A stretch of DNA of 64,000 nt from Hypomesus transpacificus (lineage: Eukaryota > Chordata > Actinopteri > Osmeriformes > Osmeridae): assembly GCF_021917145.1 (NCBI RefSeq), contig NC_061082.1, forward strand, positions 21,302,596 through 21,366,595, given 5' to 3'. A model generated the notes under the pieces. The model ran no database searches. It was given only the letters and a program-made list of their open reading frames with translations, and was not told where the DNA came from. Positions 23,409 through 35,940 of the stretch are shown here, piece after piece; position 1 is the first letter of the stretch; every line of letters starts with the position of its first letter. The position numbers and the translations under genes were made by a program.

Positions 23409-23605
23409 AAACCGTAAAATTGGTAATCCTCTCTTTGTATTTACAATTATGTCTGGAATTGTAGTTTAATGAAATCAAACCCTTTTCCTGGCACTTGTAG
23501 ATCTTTAGGATTCCTCTATGAATATTAGGTATAGTAGTGAGAGCTATCAGGGACCATACTTTAAGTTCTAGAAACTGGATTGAAGAGTGCGCTCTCAATT
23601 CTGTA

Positions 23606-23628
23606 GACACAAGGCGTCGCTATAGACC
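23606..23628 (+). promoter_or_regulatory. Pcdh promoter CSE (CGCT box), gamma exon 5
   Basis: AAGGCGTCGCTATAGACC, 244 bp before the ATG; class A promoter almost identical to that of exon 2. Confidence 0.75.
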
Positions 23629-23849
23629 GTGATTTAAAACGCAGTCTGATCACTAATCTATTATTACAAACTCCTCCTTTCTCTCCTGGCCTCCATTGCG
23701 TGTATTGCTTTGTCAGTGTTGCACGATACTATACCTCTGAGGAACACGTATTCAGAAGAGTATGCTTGCATTTGAAACAACTGTGCTTATTTTTTTTGAA
23801 GTAACTGATCTCCACAACCTCACGGATATTTAATAATCCTTGGATAACG

Positions 23850-26189
23850 ATGGATGTTTCCGTGTGGATTCTTTTCCCTCTGCTTTGTTTATGGGAGGTA
23901 TCATCCGGTCAGATTTCTTACTCCGTCTCAGAGGAGGTGAACAAGGGAACCGCTGTTGGAAATATCGCTAAAGACCTCAATCTCAATGTTCAGGAACTGG
24001 AGTCTCGTATGTTTCAGGTTGTATCTGAATCGAGCAAGAAGTATTTTGATGTGAATCTTAAGTCCGGTGTTCTGTTTGTTAATGAGAGAATCGACCGAGA
24101 GGAGATTTGTGGGACCAGTGAGAAATGCTCTCTGAGTATAGAGGCAATTGCGCACAATCCCATGAGCATCTTTCGCGTTGAAATAACTATAATCGATATA
24201 AATGACAACGCGCCTTCTTTCTCTGTTAACGCTTTAACTTTAAATTTAACAGAAAACATAGTTACAGGAGAGCGATTTCTTCTGCCTGTGGCTAAGGACA
24301 CGGATGCGGGCAGTAACTCAGTGAAAGCCTACAAGCTGAGTCCAAATGAACACTTCTCTCTGGATGTGCAGAGCGGAGGAGAGCAGAGTGTGTCTGCTGA
24401 GTTGGTGCTACAGAAACATTTAGACCGAGAGAAACAGGCTGTGATTCAGCTCGTACTGACTGCTGTAGACGGAGGGAAACCTCCACGATCCGGTACATTA
24501 CAGATTGTCATCCATGTCATGGAAATCAATGACAACAGTCCAATTTTCAGCAAATCCTTGTACAAAGTAAAAGTTGCAGAGAATGTTAAAATTGGATATA
24601 AATTAATACGTGTCGAAGCAACCGATATAGATGAAGGTATGAATGGTGAAATTGTTTACTCTTTCGTTGGCCATGGTAATGCTAAAGAATATAATATATT
24701 TTTTATTGATCCTCATTCAGGGGAAATATCAGTGATAGGTGATCTTGATTATGAGGCAAATGTTGGCATTGAGTTGCGCGTGCAGGCGGCTGATCAAGGA
24801 CAATATCCCAAAACTACCCATTGCAAAGTTTTAGTAGAAGTTATCGACATGAATGACAATGCGCCACAGATATCCGTGACGTCACTTATAAGCACAGTTA
24901 GAGAGAATTCAGAGTCGGGTACTGCAGTTGCATTGATAAGACTTTCTGATAAAGATGGCGGTAAAAATGGAGTTGTGAATGTTGACGTCAGCGGAAATGT
25001 GCCGTTTAATCTGCAGTCGTCTTATAAAAACCAGTATTCTCTGGTAGTGGACGGACCTTTAGATAGAGAGCGGCACCCCCAGTACAACATCACCATCACA
25101 GCCGTAGATGAGGGAACCCCCCCTCTCTCTAGCACCAGTGTCGTTACTGTGCAAATTTCTGATGTGAACGACAACCCACCCCGCTTCCCAGAGCCCATTG
25201 TCAACGTGTATCTGAAAGAAAATAGTCCAGTTGGAGACGTGGTAGTTAGCGTGCATGCGCATGATACTGATGAAAACAATAACGCGCGTGTCTCATATTC
25301 TCTGAAAAGCACTTCATCGCTTATCAACATTAATGATTTGACGGGTGAAATATCCACTCTGCAGTCGTTTAACTACGAAGAAACGAAACGATTCCAGTTC
25401 CAAGTTCAGGCCACAGACGGCGGTGTTCCTCCTCTGAGCAGCAACGTGACTGTGAACGTTTTTATCCTGGATGAGAATGACAACACTCCTGTTATTCTCC
25501 CGCCCTATTCTGACCAAGGCTCTGTCAACTCTGAGAACATTCCCTACTCTGCTGAAGCGGGCTACTTTGTGGCCAAGATCAGGGCTGTAGACGCAGACTC
25601 TGGTTACAATGCGCTGCTCTCTTATCACATCTCTGAACCAAAGGGGCCGAATCTGTTCAGAATTGGAAGCAGCAATGGAGAGATCAGGACTAAGAGACGC
25701 ATGAGTGACAATGACTTAAAAACTCACCCGCTGGTCATAGTGGTGTCTGACAATGGAGACCCTTCCCTGTCTGCCACCGTGTCTATTGATGTTGTGGTGG
25801 TTGAAAGTACAGGTGACATGCAGACAACTTTCAGACAGCTACCAGTAAAGGAGGAGAGTTTCTCAGATCTAAACCTGTATCTGCTCATCTCCATAGCCTC
25901 AGTATCAGTGATATTTCTACTGAGCCTCATCGGTTTAATAGCGGTTAAGTGCCACAAGACAGACGGCAGTTTCAGCAGGTACAGCGCCCCAATGATAACC
26001 ACCCACCCAGACGGGAGCTGGTCTTACTCCAAATCTACACAGCAGTATGACGTGTGTTTTAGCTCAGACACAATGAAGAGTGACGTGGTAGTTTTCCCCA
26101 CGTCGTTTCCACCTGGTGACGGGGAGCTGATCAGTATCAATGGAGGAGACACTTTCAGTAGGACTCAAACTCTGCCCACTTGTGAAAAG
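23850..26189 (+). CDS. pcdhg: Protocadherin gamma-type variable exon 5
   Basis: 780 codons, ATG 23850, class A leader ([10 protein letters not shown]). The EC2-EC3 calcium linker is MEINDNSP: the first Asp of D-x-N-D-N is Glu, the only exon in the array with this change. EC5 has [12 protein letters not shown], where sisters have DENDNA. Also QKHLDREKQ (shared with exon 6) and a Gly in the membrane helix region (LIGLIAV). It is otherwise a standard six-cadherin exon ending TCEK at the phase-0 donor 26190. The following intergenic DNA is not of the common type and lacks the RE1-like site. Confidence 0.94.
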
Positions 26190-26646
26190 GTAAGGAGATC
26201 GCATACTTCTAAAAGATAATAGCAGAATGCAACGTCAATGATATTGGGTAAAGTTTATCTTTGACTTGTGGTGTCTAACGTTTGGTAGGGTGTGTTGGTG
26301 TCGTGATGAACGTATTTGGGACTGTTTGTTCAAAAAGTGGTTGTTTATTCTTTGCTGCATTGTGATCAACACTCTGTTGAATATATTAGAAAAAATATGA
26401 ACACGTGGTGTCGCTGCAGACCGTGGATATTTTCATCTGATTTCTCTTTATTGTAACTCCTCCTTCTTAAGCGTCTAATATTGTTTGACGGTATTGTCAG
26501 AAGGGCTGTGGTGAAGCAAGGAACGCAGACGATATAGGCCTCAGTAGAAACATTTATTTTGATATTATCTTTGGATAAATGTGCACATTTTTGGGAAGTA
26601 ACCGATCTCCACAACTTCACGGATATTAAGTGATCCTTGGATAACG
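26190..26646. other. Atypical intergenic unit between gamma exons 5 and 6
   Basis: Only the first 60 bases and the last 80 bases resemble other intergenic units. The middle (GGTAGGGTGTGTTGGTGTCG and onward) is unrelated, the RE1-like site and GTTCTAGAA block are absent, and only a divergent CSE remains at 26401. Confidence 0.7.
26401..26422 (+). promoter_or_regulatory. Divergent Pcdh CSE, gamma exon 6
   Basis: ACACGTGGTGTCGCTGCAGA, then CC; 246 bp before the ATG. It keeps the GTCGCT core and position but lies in otherwise unrelated promoter sequence, which argues the core is under selection. Confidence 0.7.
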
Positions 26647-28986
26647 ATGGATGTTTCCGTGAGGATTCTGTTCCCTCTGCTTTGTTTATGGGAGGTATCA
26701 TCCGGGCAGATTTCTTACTCCGTCTCAGAGGAGGTGAACAAGGGAACCGTAGTTGGAAATATCGCTAAAGATCTCAATCTTAACGTTCAGCAACTGGAGT
26801 CTCGTATGTTTCAGGTTGTATCTGAATCGAGCAAGAAGTATTTTGATGTCAATCTGAAGTCCGGTGTTTTGTTCGTGAATGAGAGAATTGACCGAGAAGA
26901 GATTTGTGGGACCAGTGAGAAATGCTCCCTGAGTGTACAGGCTGTGGCGCACAATCCCATGAATATCTTTCGTGTTGAAATAACTGTAATGGATATAAAT
27001 GACAATGGTCCTGTTTTTACAGCTAAATCCCTCACATTAAATGTTTATGAAAACGCGGCCGTGGGAGAACGTTTTCTTCTGCCGGTGGCTAAGGACGCGG
27101 ATGTGGGCAGTAACTCAGTAAAAGCCTACAAGCTGAGTCCAAACGAACTGTTCTCTCTGGATGTGCAGAGCGGAGGAGAGCAGAGTGAGTCCGCTGAGTT
27201 GGTGCTACAGAAACATTTAGACCGAGAGAAACAGGCTGTGATTCAGCTCGTACTGACTGCTGTAGATGGAGGGAAACCTCCCAGATCAGGGACGTTACAG
27301 ATAATTATACAAGTTATGGATATTAATGACAATAACCCCGTTTTCAGCAAGCCTCTTTACAAAGTGAAAGTTGCGGAGAATGTTAAGATAGGTACCAAAA
27401 TAATATCTCTAACGGCAACAGATATAGATGAAGGGGTGAACAGTAAAATTCTGTACTCGTTTGTTGGACATGATCATGCCAAAGAATTAGAGCTCTTCTC
27501 TATTGATCCTGAAATAGGTGAAATATCAATCATAAGTGACCTGGACTATGAAGAAAATGTCGGAGTTGAGTTGCGCGTGCAGGCAGCCGATCAAGGCCAT
27601 CCTCCAAAAACCACACACTGCAAAGTTTTGGTAGAAATAATTGATATAAATGATAATGCGCCACAAATATCAATTATGTCACTTATGAGCACAGTTAGAG
27701 AAGATTCTAAATCAGGTGCTGCAGTTGCATTGATAACATTTTCAGATAAAGATGGCGGTAAAAATGGAGTTGTAAACGGTCACATCAGCGGAACTGTCCC
27801 GTTTAAACTTCAGTCTTCTTATAAAAACCAGTACTCTCTGGTAGTGGACGGACCTTTAGATAGAGAGCGTCACCCCCAGTACAACATCACCATCACAGCC
27901 GTAGATGAGGGATCCCCCCCTCTCTCTAGCACCAGTGTTGTTACTGTGCATATTTCTGATGTGAACGACAACCCACCTCGCTTCCCAGAGCCCATTGTCA
28001 ACGTGTATTTAAAAGAAAACAGTCCAGTTGGAGACCTGGTAGTTAGCGTGCATGCTCAAGATACTGATGAAAACGACAACGCGCGTGTCTCATATTCTCT
28101 GAAAAGCACTTCATCGCTTATCAACATGAATGATTTGACGGGCGAAATACACAGTCTACAGTCGTTTGACTACGAGGAAACTAAACGATTCCAGTTCCAA
28201 GTTCAGGCCACAGACGTTGGTGTTCCTCCTCTGAGCAGCAACGTGACTGTGAACGTTTTTATCCTGGATGAGAATGACAACACTCCTGTTATTCTCCCGC
28301 CCTATTCTGACCAAGGCTCTGTCAACTCTGAGAACATTCCCTACTCTGCTGAAGCGGGCTACTTTGTGGCCAAGATCAGGGCTGTAGACGCAGACTCTGG
28401 TTACAATGCGCTGCTCTCTTATCACATCTCTGAACCAAAGGGGCCGAATCTGTTCAGAATTGGAAGCAGCAATGGAGAGATCAGGACTAAGAGACGCATG
28501 AGTGACAATGACTTAAAAACTCACCCGCTGGTCATAGTGGTGTCTGACAATGGAGACCCTTCCCTGTCTGCCACTGTGTCTATTGATGTTGTGGTGGTAG
28601 AAAGTACAGGTGACATGCAGACAACTTTCAGACAGCTACCAGTAAAGGAGGAGAGTTTCTCAGATCTAAACCTGTATCTGCTCATCTCCATAGCCTCAGT
28701 ATCTGTGATATTTCTACTGAGCCTCATCAGTTTAATAGCGGTAAAGTGCCACAAGACAGACGGCAGTTTCAGTAGGTACAGCGCCCCAATGATAACCACC
28801 CACCCTGACGGGAGCTGGTCTTACTCCAAATCTACTCAGCAGTATGACGTGTGTTTTAGCTCAGACACAATGAAGAGTGACGTGGTGGTTTTCCCCACGT
28901 CGTTTCCACCTGGTGACGGGGAGCTGATCAGTATCAATGGAGGAGACACTTTCAGTAGGACTCAAACTCTGCCCACCTGCGAGAAG
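26647..28986 (+). CDS. pcdhg: Protocadherin gamma-type variable exon 6
   Basis: 780 codons, ATG 26647, class A leader. EC1-EC2 linker DINDNGPVF, then [18 protein letters not shown]2 has [20 protein letters not shown], where sisters have NEHFSLD and QSVSAEL. EC3 has [19 protein letters not shown]. In the otherwise invariant 3' half it carries [13 protein letters not shown], Val for the conserved first Gly. Donor GTAAGA at 28987, phase 0. Confidence 0.94.
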
Positions 28987-29100
28987 GTAAGAAGATTGCT
29001 TACTTCTCAAAGAAAATTGCAGAATGCAACACCAGTGCTGTAATTTAATGTAATTTTATAATGTTTGATTACACTGCATTGCAATGGTATGAAGTTCGTG

Positions 29101-29125
29101 TTCAGCACCGCTGTGCTGGACAGCG
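29101..29125 (+). promoter_or_regulatory. RE1-like site after gamma exon 6
   Basis: TTCAGCACC, 8-base gap, GGACAGCG; 114 bp past the donor, the shortest distance in the array. Confidence 0.5.
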
Positions 29126-29140
29126 ACATCACAGAGTTAG

Positions 29141-29640
29141 CGCAAGGGGTCCCATTATCGTCCACCTAGTTCTCGACGCTCGTTAGCAATGTTACCAAAA
29201 TTTCGTTATAATACAAATTTAAATCGTTATGTCACAGCATTGTACTTTAATATATAGATACACACCTATTTCATAACAGTCCGGTTTTGAAATCCAATCC
29301 GGATATGCCTAGAAATGTTACTTTCCTGATTTTAGCAGTTAGCCAGGGGGTCCCATTATCGTCCACCCAACCACTTTCAATGGAGAATTGTCAGTTTGAC
29401 GCTGCGGAAGGCAGATGGTACACATATTCAATGTACACGATATGTACACATACTCAAATCTCGAAGTAAGAAGCTGTAATTTGGTGTGCAGCAATATAAG
29501 ATCTCTACATGTCGATGAGTTACTTTCTTTCGTTGCTGCTGCATATCTTCTTTAAGAAATTAACGGAAGAAACGGTTGTGGACGATAATGGGGCCCCGAA
29601 CGTTGGAGATTAAGAGTGGACGATAATAGGGCCCTTTACA
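29141..29640. mobile_element. Nested inverted-repeat DNA element
   Basis: Insertion of about 500 bp in the unit between gamma exons 6 and 7. The paralogous unit after exon 9 reads straight through (GAGTTAG then TACTCCC at about 38471). The outer ends are related inverted repeats: GGGGTCCCATTATCGTCCAC near 29146 and its reverse form GTGGACGATAATAGGGCCC at 29617. A second, inner pair lies at 29347 and 29578. This suggests one copy inside another, or a duplicated end. No transposase frame and no clear target duplication. Superfamily not determined; short-TSD cut-and-paste MITE is the best guess. Confidence 0.75.
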
Positions 29641-29810
29641 CCGGTACTCCCATTTTTGAATTCACAATTATGTCTGGAATTTTAGTTTAATACATAAAAT
29701 GCCGGCAATTGCAGATCTTTAGGTTTCATATATCAATATTAGTGAGAGCTGTCAGGGACCATACTTTAAGTTCTAGAAACTGGATTGAAGAGTGCGCTCT
29801 AAATTCTGTA

Positions 29811-29833
29811 GACACAAGGCGTCGCTATAGACC
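29811..29833 (+). promoter_or_regulatory. Pcdh promoter CSE (CGCT box), gamma exon 7
   Basis: AAGGCGTCGCTATAGACC, 245 bp before the ATG; class A promoter. Confidence 0.75.
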
Positions 29834-30055
29834 GTGATTTAAAACGCAGTTTGATCACTAATCTATTATTACAATCTCCTCCTTTCTCTCCTGGCCTCCA
29901 TTGCGCGTATTGCTTTGTCAGTGTCGCACGATACCATACGTCTGAGGAACACGTATTTTAGAAGATTATGTTTGCATTTGAAACAACTGTGCTTATTTTG
30001 TTTGAAGTAACTGATCTCCACAACCTCACGGATATTTAATAATCCTTGGATAACG

Positions 30056-32404
30056 ATGGATGTTTCCGTGTGGATTCTTTTCCCTCTGATTTGTTTATGG
30101 GAGGTATCATCCGGTCAGATTTCTTACTCCGTCTCAGAGGAGGTGAACAACGGAACCGCTGTTGGAAATATCGCTAAAGACCTCAATCTCAATGTTCAGG
30201 AACTGGAGTCTCGTATGTTACAGGTTGTATCTGAATCGAGCAAAAAGTATTTTGATGTGAATCTTAAGTCCGGTGTTCTGTTCGTGAATGAGAGAATCGA
30301 CCGAGAGGAGCTTTGTGGGACCAATGAGAAATGCTCTTTGAGTGTAGAAGCTTTGGCGCACAATCCCATGAGCATTTTTCGTGTTGAAATAACTATTATC
30401 GATATAAATGACAATAGTCCCATTTTTTCTGTCAAGTCACTTACATTGAATATTTCTGAAAATGCGGCGACTGGAGAACACTTTTTTCTACCAGTGGCCT
30501 CCGACTCGGATGTGGGCAGTAACTCAGTGAAATCCTACAAGCTGAGTCCAAATGAACATTTCTCTCTGGATGTGCAGAGCGGAGGAGAGCAGAGTGTGTC
30601 CGCTGAGTTGATGCTACAGAAACCTTTAGACCGAGAGAAACAGACTGTGATTCAGCTTGTACTGACTGCTGTGGACGGAGGGAAACCTCCTAGATCAGGG
30701 ACTTTGCCAATCGTGGTAAATGTATTGGACATCAATGATAATAACCCTGTTTTCAGCAAACCTCTTTACAAAGTCAAAGTAGCAGAAAATATAAAGATGG
30801 GTAGTAAGATAATATCTCTCACTGCAACGGATTTAGATGAAGGTATGAATAGTAACATTCTGTATTCTTTCGTGCGACATGGTAATTCTAAAGGATACGG
30901 TATGTTCTCTATCGATCCTCAGTCTGGTGAAATATCAGTTATAGGTCACCTGGATTATGAAGAAAATGTAGGTGTAGAACTGCGAGTTCAGGCTGCTGAT
31001 CAAGGCCATCCTCCAAAAACCACCCAGTGCAAAGTTTTAGTGGAAGTCATCGACATGAATGACAACGCGCCACAGATTTCAATTACCTCGCTTATAAGCA
31101 CAGTCAGAGAGGATTCTGAATCAGGTGCTGCGGTTGCATTGATAAGACTCTCTGATAAAGATGGCGGTAAAAATGGAATTGTGAACGGCGAGATCAGTGG
31201 AACTGTTCCGTTTAAACTTCAGTCGTCTTATAAAAACCAGTACTCTCTGGTAGTGGACGGACCTTTAGATAGAGAGCGTCACCCCGAGTACAACATCACC
31301 ATCATAGCCATAGATGAGGGAACGCCCCCTCTCTCTAGCACCAGTGTTGTTACTGTGCACATTTCTGATGTGAACGACAACCCACCCCGCTTCCCAGAGT
31401 CCATTGTCAACGTGTATTTAAAAGAAAATAGTCCAGTTGGAAACCTGGTAGTTATTGTAAATGCGCACGATGCGGATGAAAACGACAACGCGCATTTATC
31501 ATATTCTCTGAAAGGTAGTGCTATGGCTTCATCACTAATCAATATTAATGAGTTGACGGGCGAAATATACACTCTGCAGTCGTTTAACTATGAAGAAACT
31601 AAACGATTCCAGTTCCAAGTTCAGGCCACAGACGGTGGTGTTCCTCCTCTGAGCAGCAACGTGACTGTGAATGTTTTCATCCTGGATGAAAATGACAACA
31701 CTCCTGTTATTCTCCCGCCTTATTCTGACCAAGGCTCTGTCAACTCTGAGAACATTCCCTACTCTGCTGAAGCGGGCTACTTTGTGGCCAAGATCAGGGC
31801 TGTAGACGCAGACTCTGGTTACAATGCGCTGCTCTCTTATCACATTTCTGAACCAAAGGGGCCGAATCTGTTCAGAATTGGAAGCAGCAATGGAGAGATC
31901 AGGACTAAGAGACGCATGAGTGACAATGACTTGAAATCTCACCCGCTGGTCATAGTGGTGTCTGACAATGGAGACCCTTCCCTGTCTGCCACTGTGTCTA
32001 TTGATGTTGTGGTGGTTGAAAGTACAGGTGACATGCAGACAACTTTCAGACAGCTACCAGTACAAGAGGAGAGTTTCTCAGATCTAAACCTGTACCTGCT
32101 CATCTCCATAGCCTCAGTATCAGTGATATTTCTACTGAGCCTCATCAGTTTAATAGCGGTAAAGTGCCACAAGACAGACGGCAGTTTCAGCAGGTACAGC
32201 GCCCCAATGATAACCACCCACCCTGACGGGAGCTGGTCTTACTCCAAATCTACTCAGCAGTATGACGTGTGTTTTAGCTCAGACACAATGAAGAGTGACG
32301 TGGTAGTTTTCCCCACGTCGTTTCCACCTGGTGACGGGGAGCTGATCAGTATCAATGGAGGAGATACTTTCAGTAGGACTCAAACTCTGCCCACCTGCGA
32401 AAAG
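30056..32404 (+). CDS. pcdhg: Protocadherin gamma-type variable exon 7
   Basis: 783 codons, ATG 30056, class A leader ([15 protein letters not shown]). The mature N-terminus has [12 protein letters not shown]: Lys to Asn creates a potential N-glycosylation site, NGT, unique in the array. EC1-EC2 linker [11 protein letters not shown]3 has [19 protein letters not shown]5 has the KGSAMASSL arm shared with exon 3. The juxtamembrane segment reads LPVQEESFS. Donor GTAAGA at 32405, phase 0. Confidence 0.94.
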
Positions 32405-32549
32405 GTAAGAAGAATTCACACTAAAAGGAAATTGCACAATGCAACGTTGATGCCATTGGCTAATGTTTCTTTTCTACGTAATTTTTATAATTTTTAAGGT
32501 TTACTCGTTTTGGTTGATTACACTGCATTGTATTATTATCAAGTTAGCG

Positions 32550-32574
32550 TTCAGCACCGCTTCACTGGACAGCA
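32550..32574 (+). promoter_or_regulatory. RE1-like site after gamma exon 7
   Basis: TTCAGCACC, 8-base gap, GGACAGCA; the last base of the right half differs; 145 bp past the donor. Confidence 0.4.
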
Positions 32575-32771
32575 AAACCGCAAAATTGTTACTCCTCTCT
32601 TTGAATTTACAATTATGTCTGGAATTGCAGTTTAGTAAAATCAAACCCTTTTTCTGGCACTTGTAGATCTTTAGGATTCCTCTATGAATATTAGGTATAG
32701 TAGTGAGAGCTGTCAGGAACCATACTTTAAGTTCTAGAAACTGGATTGAAGAGTGCGCTCTCAATTCTGTA

Positions 32772-32794
32772 GACACAAGGCGTCGCTATAGACC
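32772..32794 (+). promoter_or_regulatory. Pcdh promoter CSE (CGCT box), gamma exon 8
   Basis: AAGGCGTCGCTATAGACC, 246 bp before the ATG; class A promoter. Confidence 0.75.
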
Positions 32795-33017
32795 ATGATT
32801 TAAAACGCAGTCGGATCATTAATCTATTATTACAAACTCCTCCTTTCTCTCCTGGCTTCCATTGCGCGTATTGCTTTGTCAGTGTTGCACGATACTATAC
32901 CTCTGTGGAACACGTATTCAGAAGAGTATGCTTGCATTTGAAACAATTGTGCTTATTCATTTTTTCGAGTAACTGATCTCCACAAACTCACGGATATTTA
33001 ATAATAATTGGATAACG

Positions 33018-35366
33018 ATGGATGTTTTTGTGTTGAATCTATTTCCCCTGCTTTGTCTATGGGAGGTATCATACGGTCAGATTTCTTACTCGGTATCAGA
33101 GGAGGTGAACAAGGGAACCGCTATTGGAAATATCGCTAAAGATCTCAATCTCAATGTTCAGGAACTGGAGTCTCGTATGTTTCAGGTTGTATCTGAATCG
33201 AGCAAGAAGTATTTTGATGTGAATCTGAAGTCCGGTGTTTTGTTCGTGAATGAGAGAATCGACCGAGAGGAGATTTGTGGGACCAATGAGAAATGTTCTC
33301 TGAGTGTACAGGCTGTGGCGCACAATCCTTTGAATATTTTTACCATTGAAATTTATATTCTTGACATTAATGACAATGAGCCTTTGTTCTCGGTTAGTTC
33401 ACTGACATTAAACATAACGGAAAACGCAGCAGCAGGAGATCGATTTCTTCTGCCAGTTGCTGAGGACACAGATGTGGGCATTAACTCTGTCAAGATCTAC
33501 AAGCTGAGTCCAAATGAACACTTCTCGTTGGATGTGCAGAGCGGAGGAGAGCAGAGTGTATCTGCTGAGTTGGTGCTACAGAAACCTTTAGACCGAGAGA
33601 AACAGGCTGTGATTCAGCTCGTACTGACTGCTGTAGACGGCGGAAAACCTCCCAGATCCGGTACTTTAGAGATAATGATACATGTTATGGATATCAATGA
33701 CAATAATCCAGTGTTTAGCAAATCACTGTATAAAGTGAAAGTTGCAGAAAATATTGATATTGGATCAAAAATACTACGTGTCTCAGCCACAGATAAAGAC
33801 GAAGGTATAAACGGTGATATAATGTACTCTTTCGTTGGACACGGGAATGCTAAAGGTTATGAAATGTTTTCTATAGATCCTTATTCTGGAGAAATATCAG
33901 TGAGAGGTGACCTTGATTATGAGGTAAACGTTGGTATTGAGCTGCGCGTGCAGGCGGCTGATCAAGGACAACATCCTAAAACTACCCATTGCAAAGTTTT
34001 AGTAGAAGTCATCGACATGAATGATAACGCGCCACAGATATCAGTGACGTCACTCATGAGCACAGTTAGGGAAGATTCTGAGTCTGGGGCTGCGGTGGCG
34101 TTAGTAATGCTGTCTGATAAAGATGGCGGTAAAAATGGAGTTGTAAACGGCCACATCAGCGGAACTGTTCCGTTTAAACTGCAGTCTTCTTATAAAAACA
34201 AGTACTCTCTGGTAGTGGACGGACCTTTAGATAGAGAGCGTCACCCCCAGTACAACATCACCATCACAGCCGTAGATGAGGGAACCCCCCCTCTCTCTAG
34301 CACCAGTGTTGTTACTGTGCACATTTCTGATGTGAACGACAACCCACCCCGCTTCCCAGAGCCCATTGTCAACGTGTATTTAAAAGAAAATAGTCCAGTT
34401 GGAGACATGGTGGTTAGTGTGAATGCATATGATGCTGATGAAAAAGAAAACGCGCATTTATCATACTCTATAAAAAGTAGTGGCATGTCCTCCTCGCTAT
34501 TCAACATTAATGATTTAACAGGCGAAATATACAGTCTCCAGTCGTTTAACTACGAAGAAATGAAACGATTCCAGTTCCAAGTTCAGGCCACAGACGGTGG
34601 TGTTCCTCCTCTGAGCAGCAACGTGACTGTGAACGTTTTTATCCTGGATGAGAATGACAACACTCCTGTTATTCTCCTGCCCTATTCTGACCAAGGCTCT
34701 GTCAACTCTGAGAACATTCCCTACTCTGCTGAAGCGGGCTACTTTGTGGCCAAGATCAGGGCTGTAGATGCAGACTCTGGTTACAATGCGCTGCTCTCTT
34801 ATCACATCTCTGAACCAAAGGGGCCAAATCTGTTCAGAATTGGAAGCAGCAATGGAGAGATCAGGACTAAGAGACGCATGAGTGACAATGACTTAAAAAC
34901 TCACCAGCTGGTCACAGTGGTGTCTGACAATGGAGACCCTTCCCTGTCTGCCACTGTGTCTATTGATGTTGTGGTGGTTGAAAGTACAGGTGACATGCAG
35001 ACAACTTTCAGACAGCTACCAGTAAAGGAGGAGAGTTTCTCAGATCTAAACCTGTATCTGCTCATCTCCATAGCCTCAGTATCAGTGATATTTCTACTGA
35101 GCCTCATCAGTTTAATTGCGGTAAAATGCCACAAGACAGACGGCAGTTTCAGCAGGTACAGCGCCCCAATGATAACCACCCACCCTGACGGGAGCTGGTC
35201 TTACTCCAAATCTACTCAGCAGTATGACGTGTGTTTTAGCTCAGACACAATGAAGAGTGACGTGGTAGTTTTCCCCACGTCGTTTCCACCTGGTGACGGG
35301 GAGCTGATCAGTATCAATGGAGGAGACACTTTCAGTAGGACTCAAACTCTGCCCACCTGCGAGAAG
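33018..35366 (+). CDS. pcdhg: Protocadherin gamma-type variable exon 8
   Basis: 783 codons, ATG 33018. A diverged class A leader ([20 protein letters not shown]). EC1 ends [20 protein letters not shown], different from all sisters. EC5 has [20 protein letters not shown]. In the 3' half, VILLPYSDQ replaces VILPPYSDQ and [11 protein letters not shown] replaces [11 protein letters not shown]. Donor GTAAGG at 35367, phase 0. The downstream DNA is class B promoter type, like that after exons 2 and 3. Confidence 0.94.
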
Positions 35367-35508
35367 GTAAGGATATCGCATACTTTTTAAAGAAAATTGC
35401 ATAATAACACGTCAAAGTTATAATTTATTTTTGACTTGTGGTTTTAAAATGATCAACAATTGTTTATAATGGTTGATTATGCTGCAATGCAATGGTATAA
35501 AGTTCATG

Positions 35509-35533
35509 GTCAGCACCACTGTGCTGGACAGCG
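35509..35533 (+). promoter_or_regulatory. RE1-like site after gamma exon 8
   Basis: GTCAGCACC, 8-base gap, GGACAGCG; one mismatch in the left half; 142 bp past the donor. Confidence 0.42.
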
Positions 35534-35714
35534 ACATTGCAAAGTTGGTACTTTGGAATTCACAAATACGTCTAGAATTGTAATTTATTAAAATAAAACT
35601 AAATGCCGGCACTTGTAGATCTTTAGGTTTTCTCTATGAAAATGAGTGCTAGCAGTCAGGGACCATACTTTAAGTTTTAGAACCTGGATTTAAGAGTTCG
35701 CTCTCACTTCCATA

Positions 35715-35737
35715 GACACAAGGCGTCGCTATAGACC
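35715..35737 (+). promoter_or_regulatory. Pcdh promoter CSE (CGCT box), gamma exon 9
   Basis: AAGGCGTCGCTATAGACC, 226 bp before the ATG; class B promoter nearly identical to that of exons 3 and 4. Confidence 0.75.
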
Positions 35738-35940
35738 GTGATTTGAAACGCAGTGCGTTTACTAATCTATTATTACAAACTCCTCCTTTCTCTCCTGGCC
35801 TCCATTGCACGTATATTGCTTTGTCAGTGTTGCACGATATCAAATGTGTTGGGAAGGTCTTTGAAAAAAAGAGGTGGCGTATATTTTTTTAGGCCGTCTT
35901 TCCTTGACGCCATCAAGGTTTTTACTATCTGTGGATAGCG

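Noticed and set aside
29287-29469. 60-codon frame in the intergenic unit
   Set aside because: Lies inside the inverted-repeat element, not similar to a transposase.
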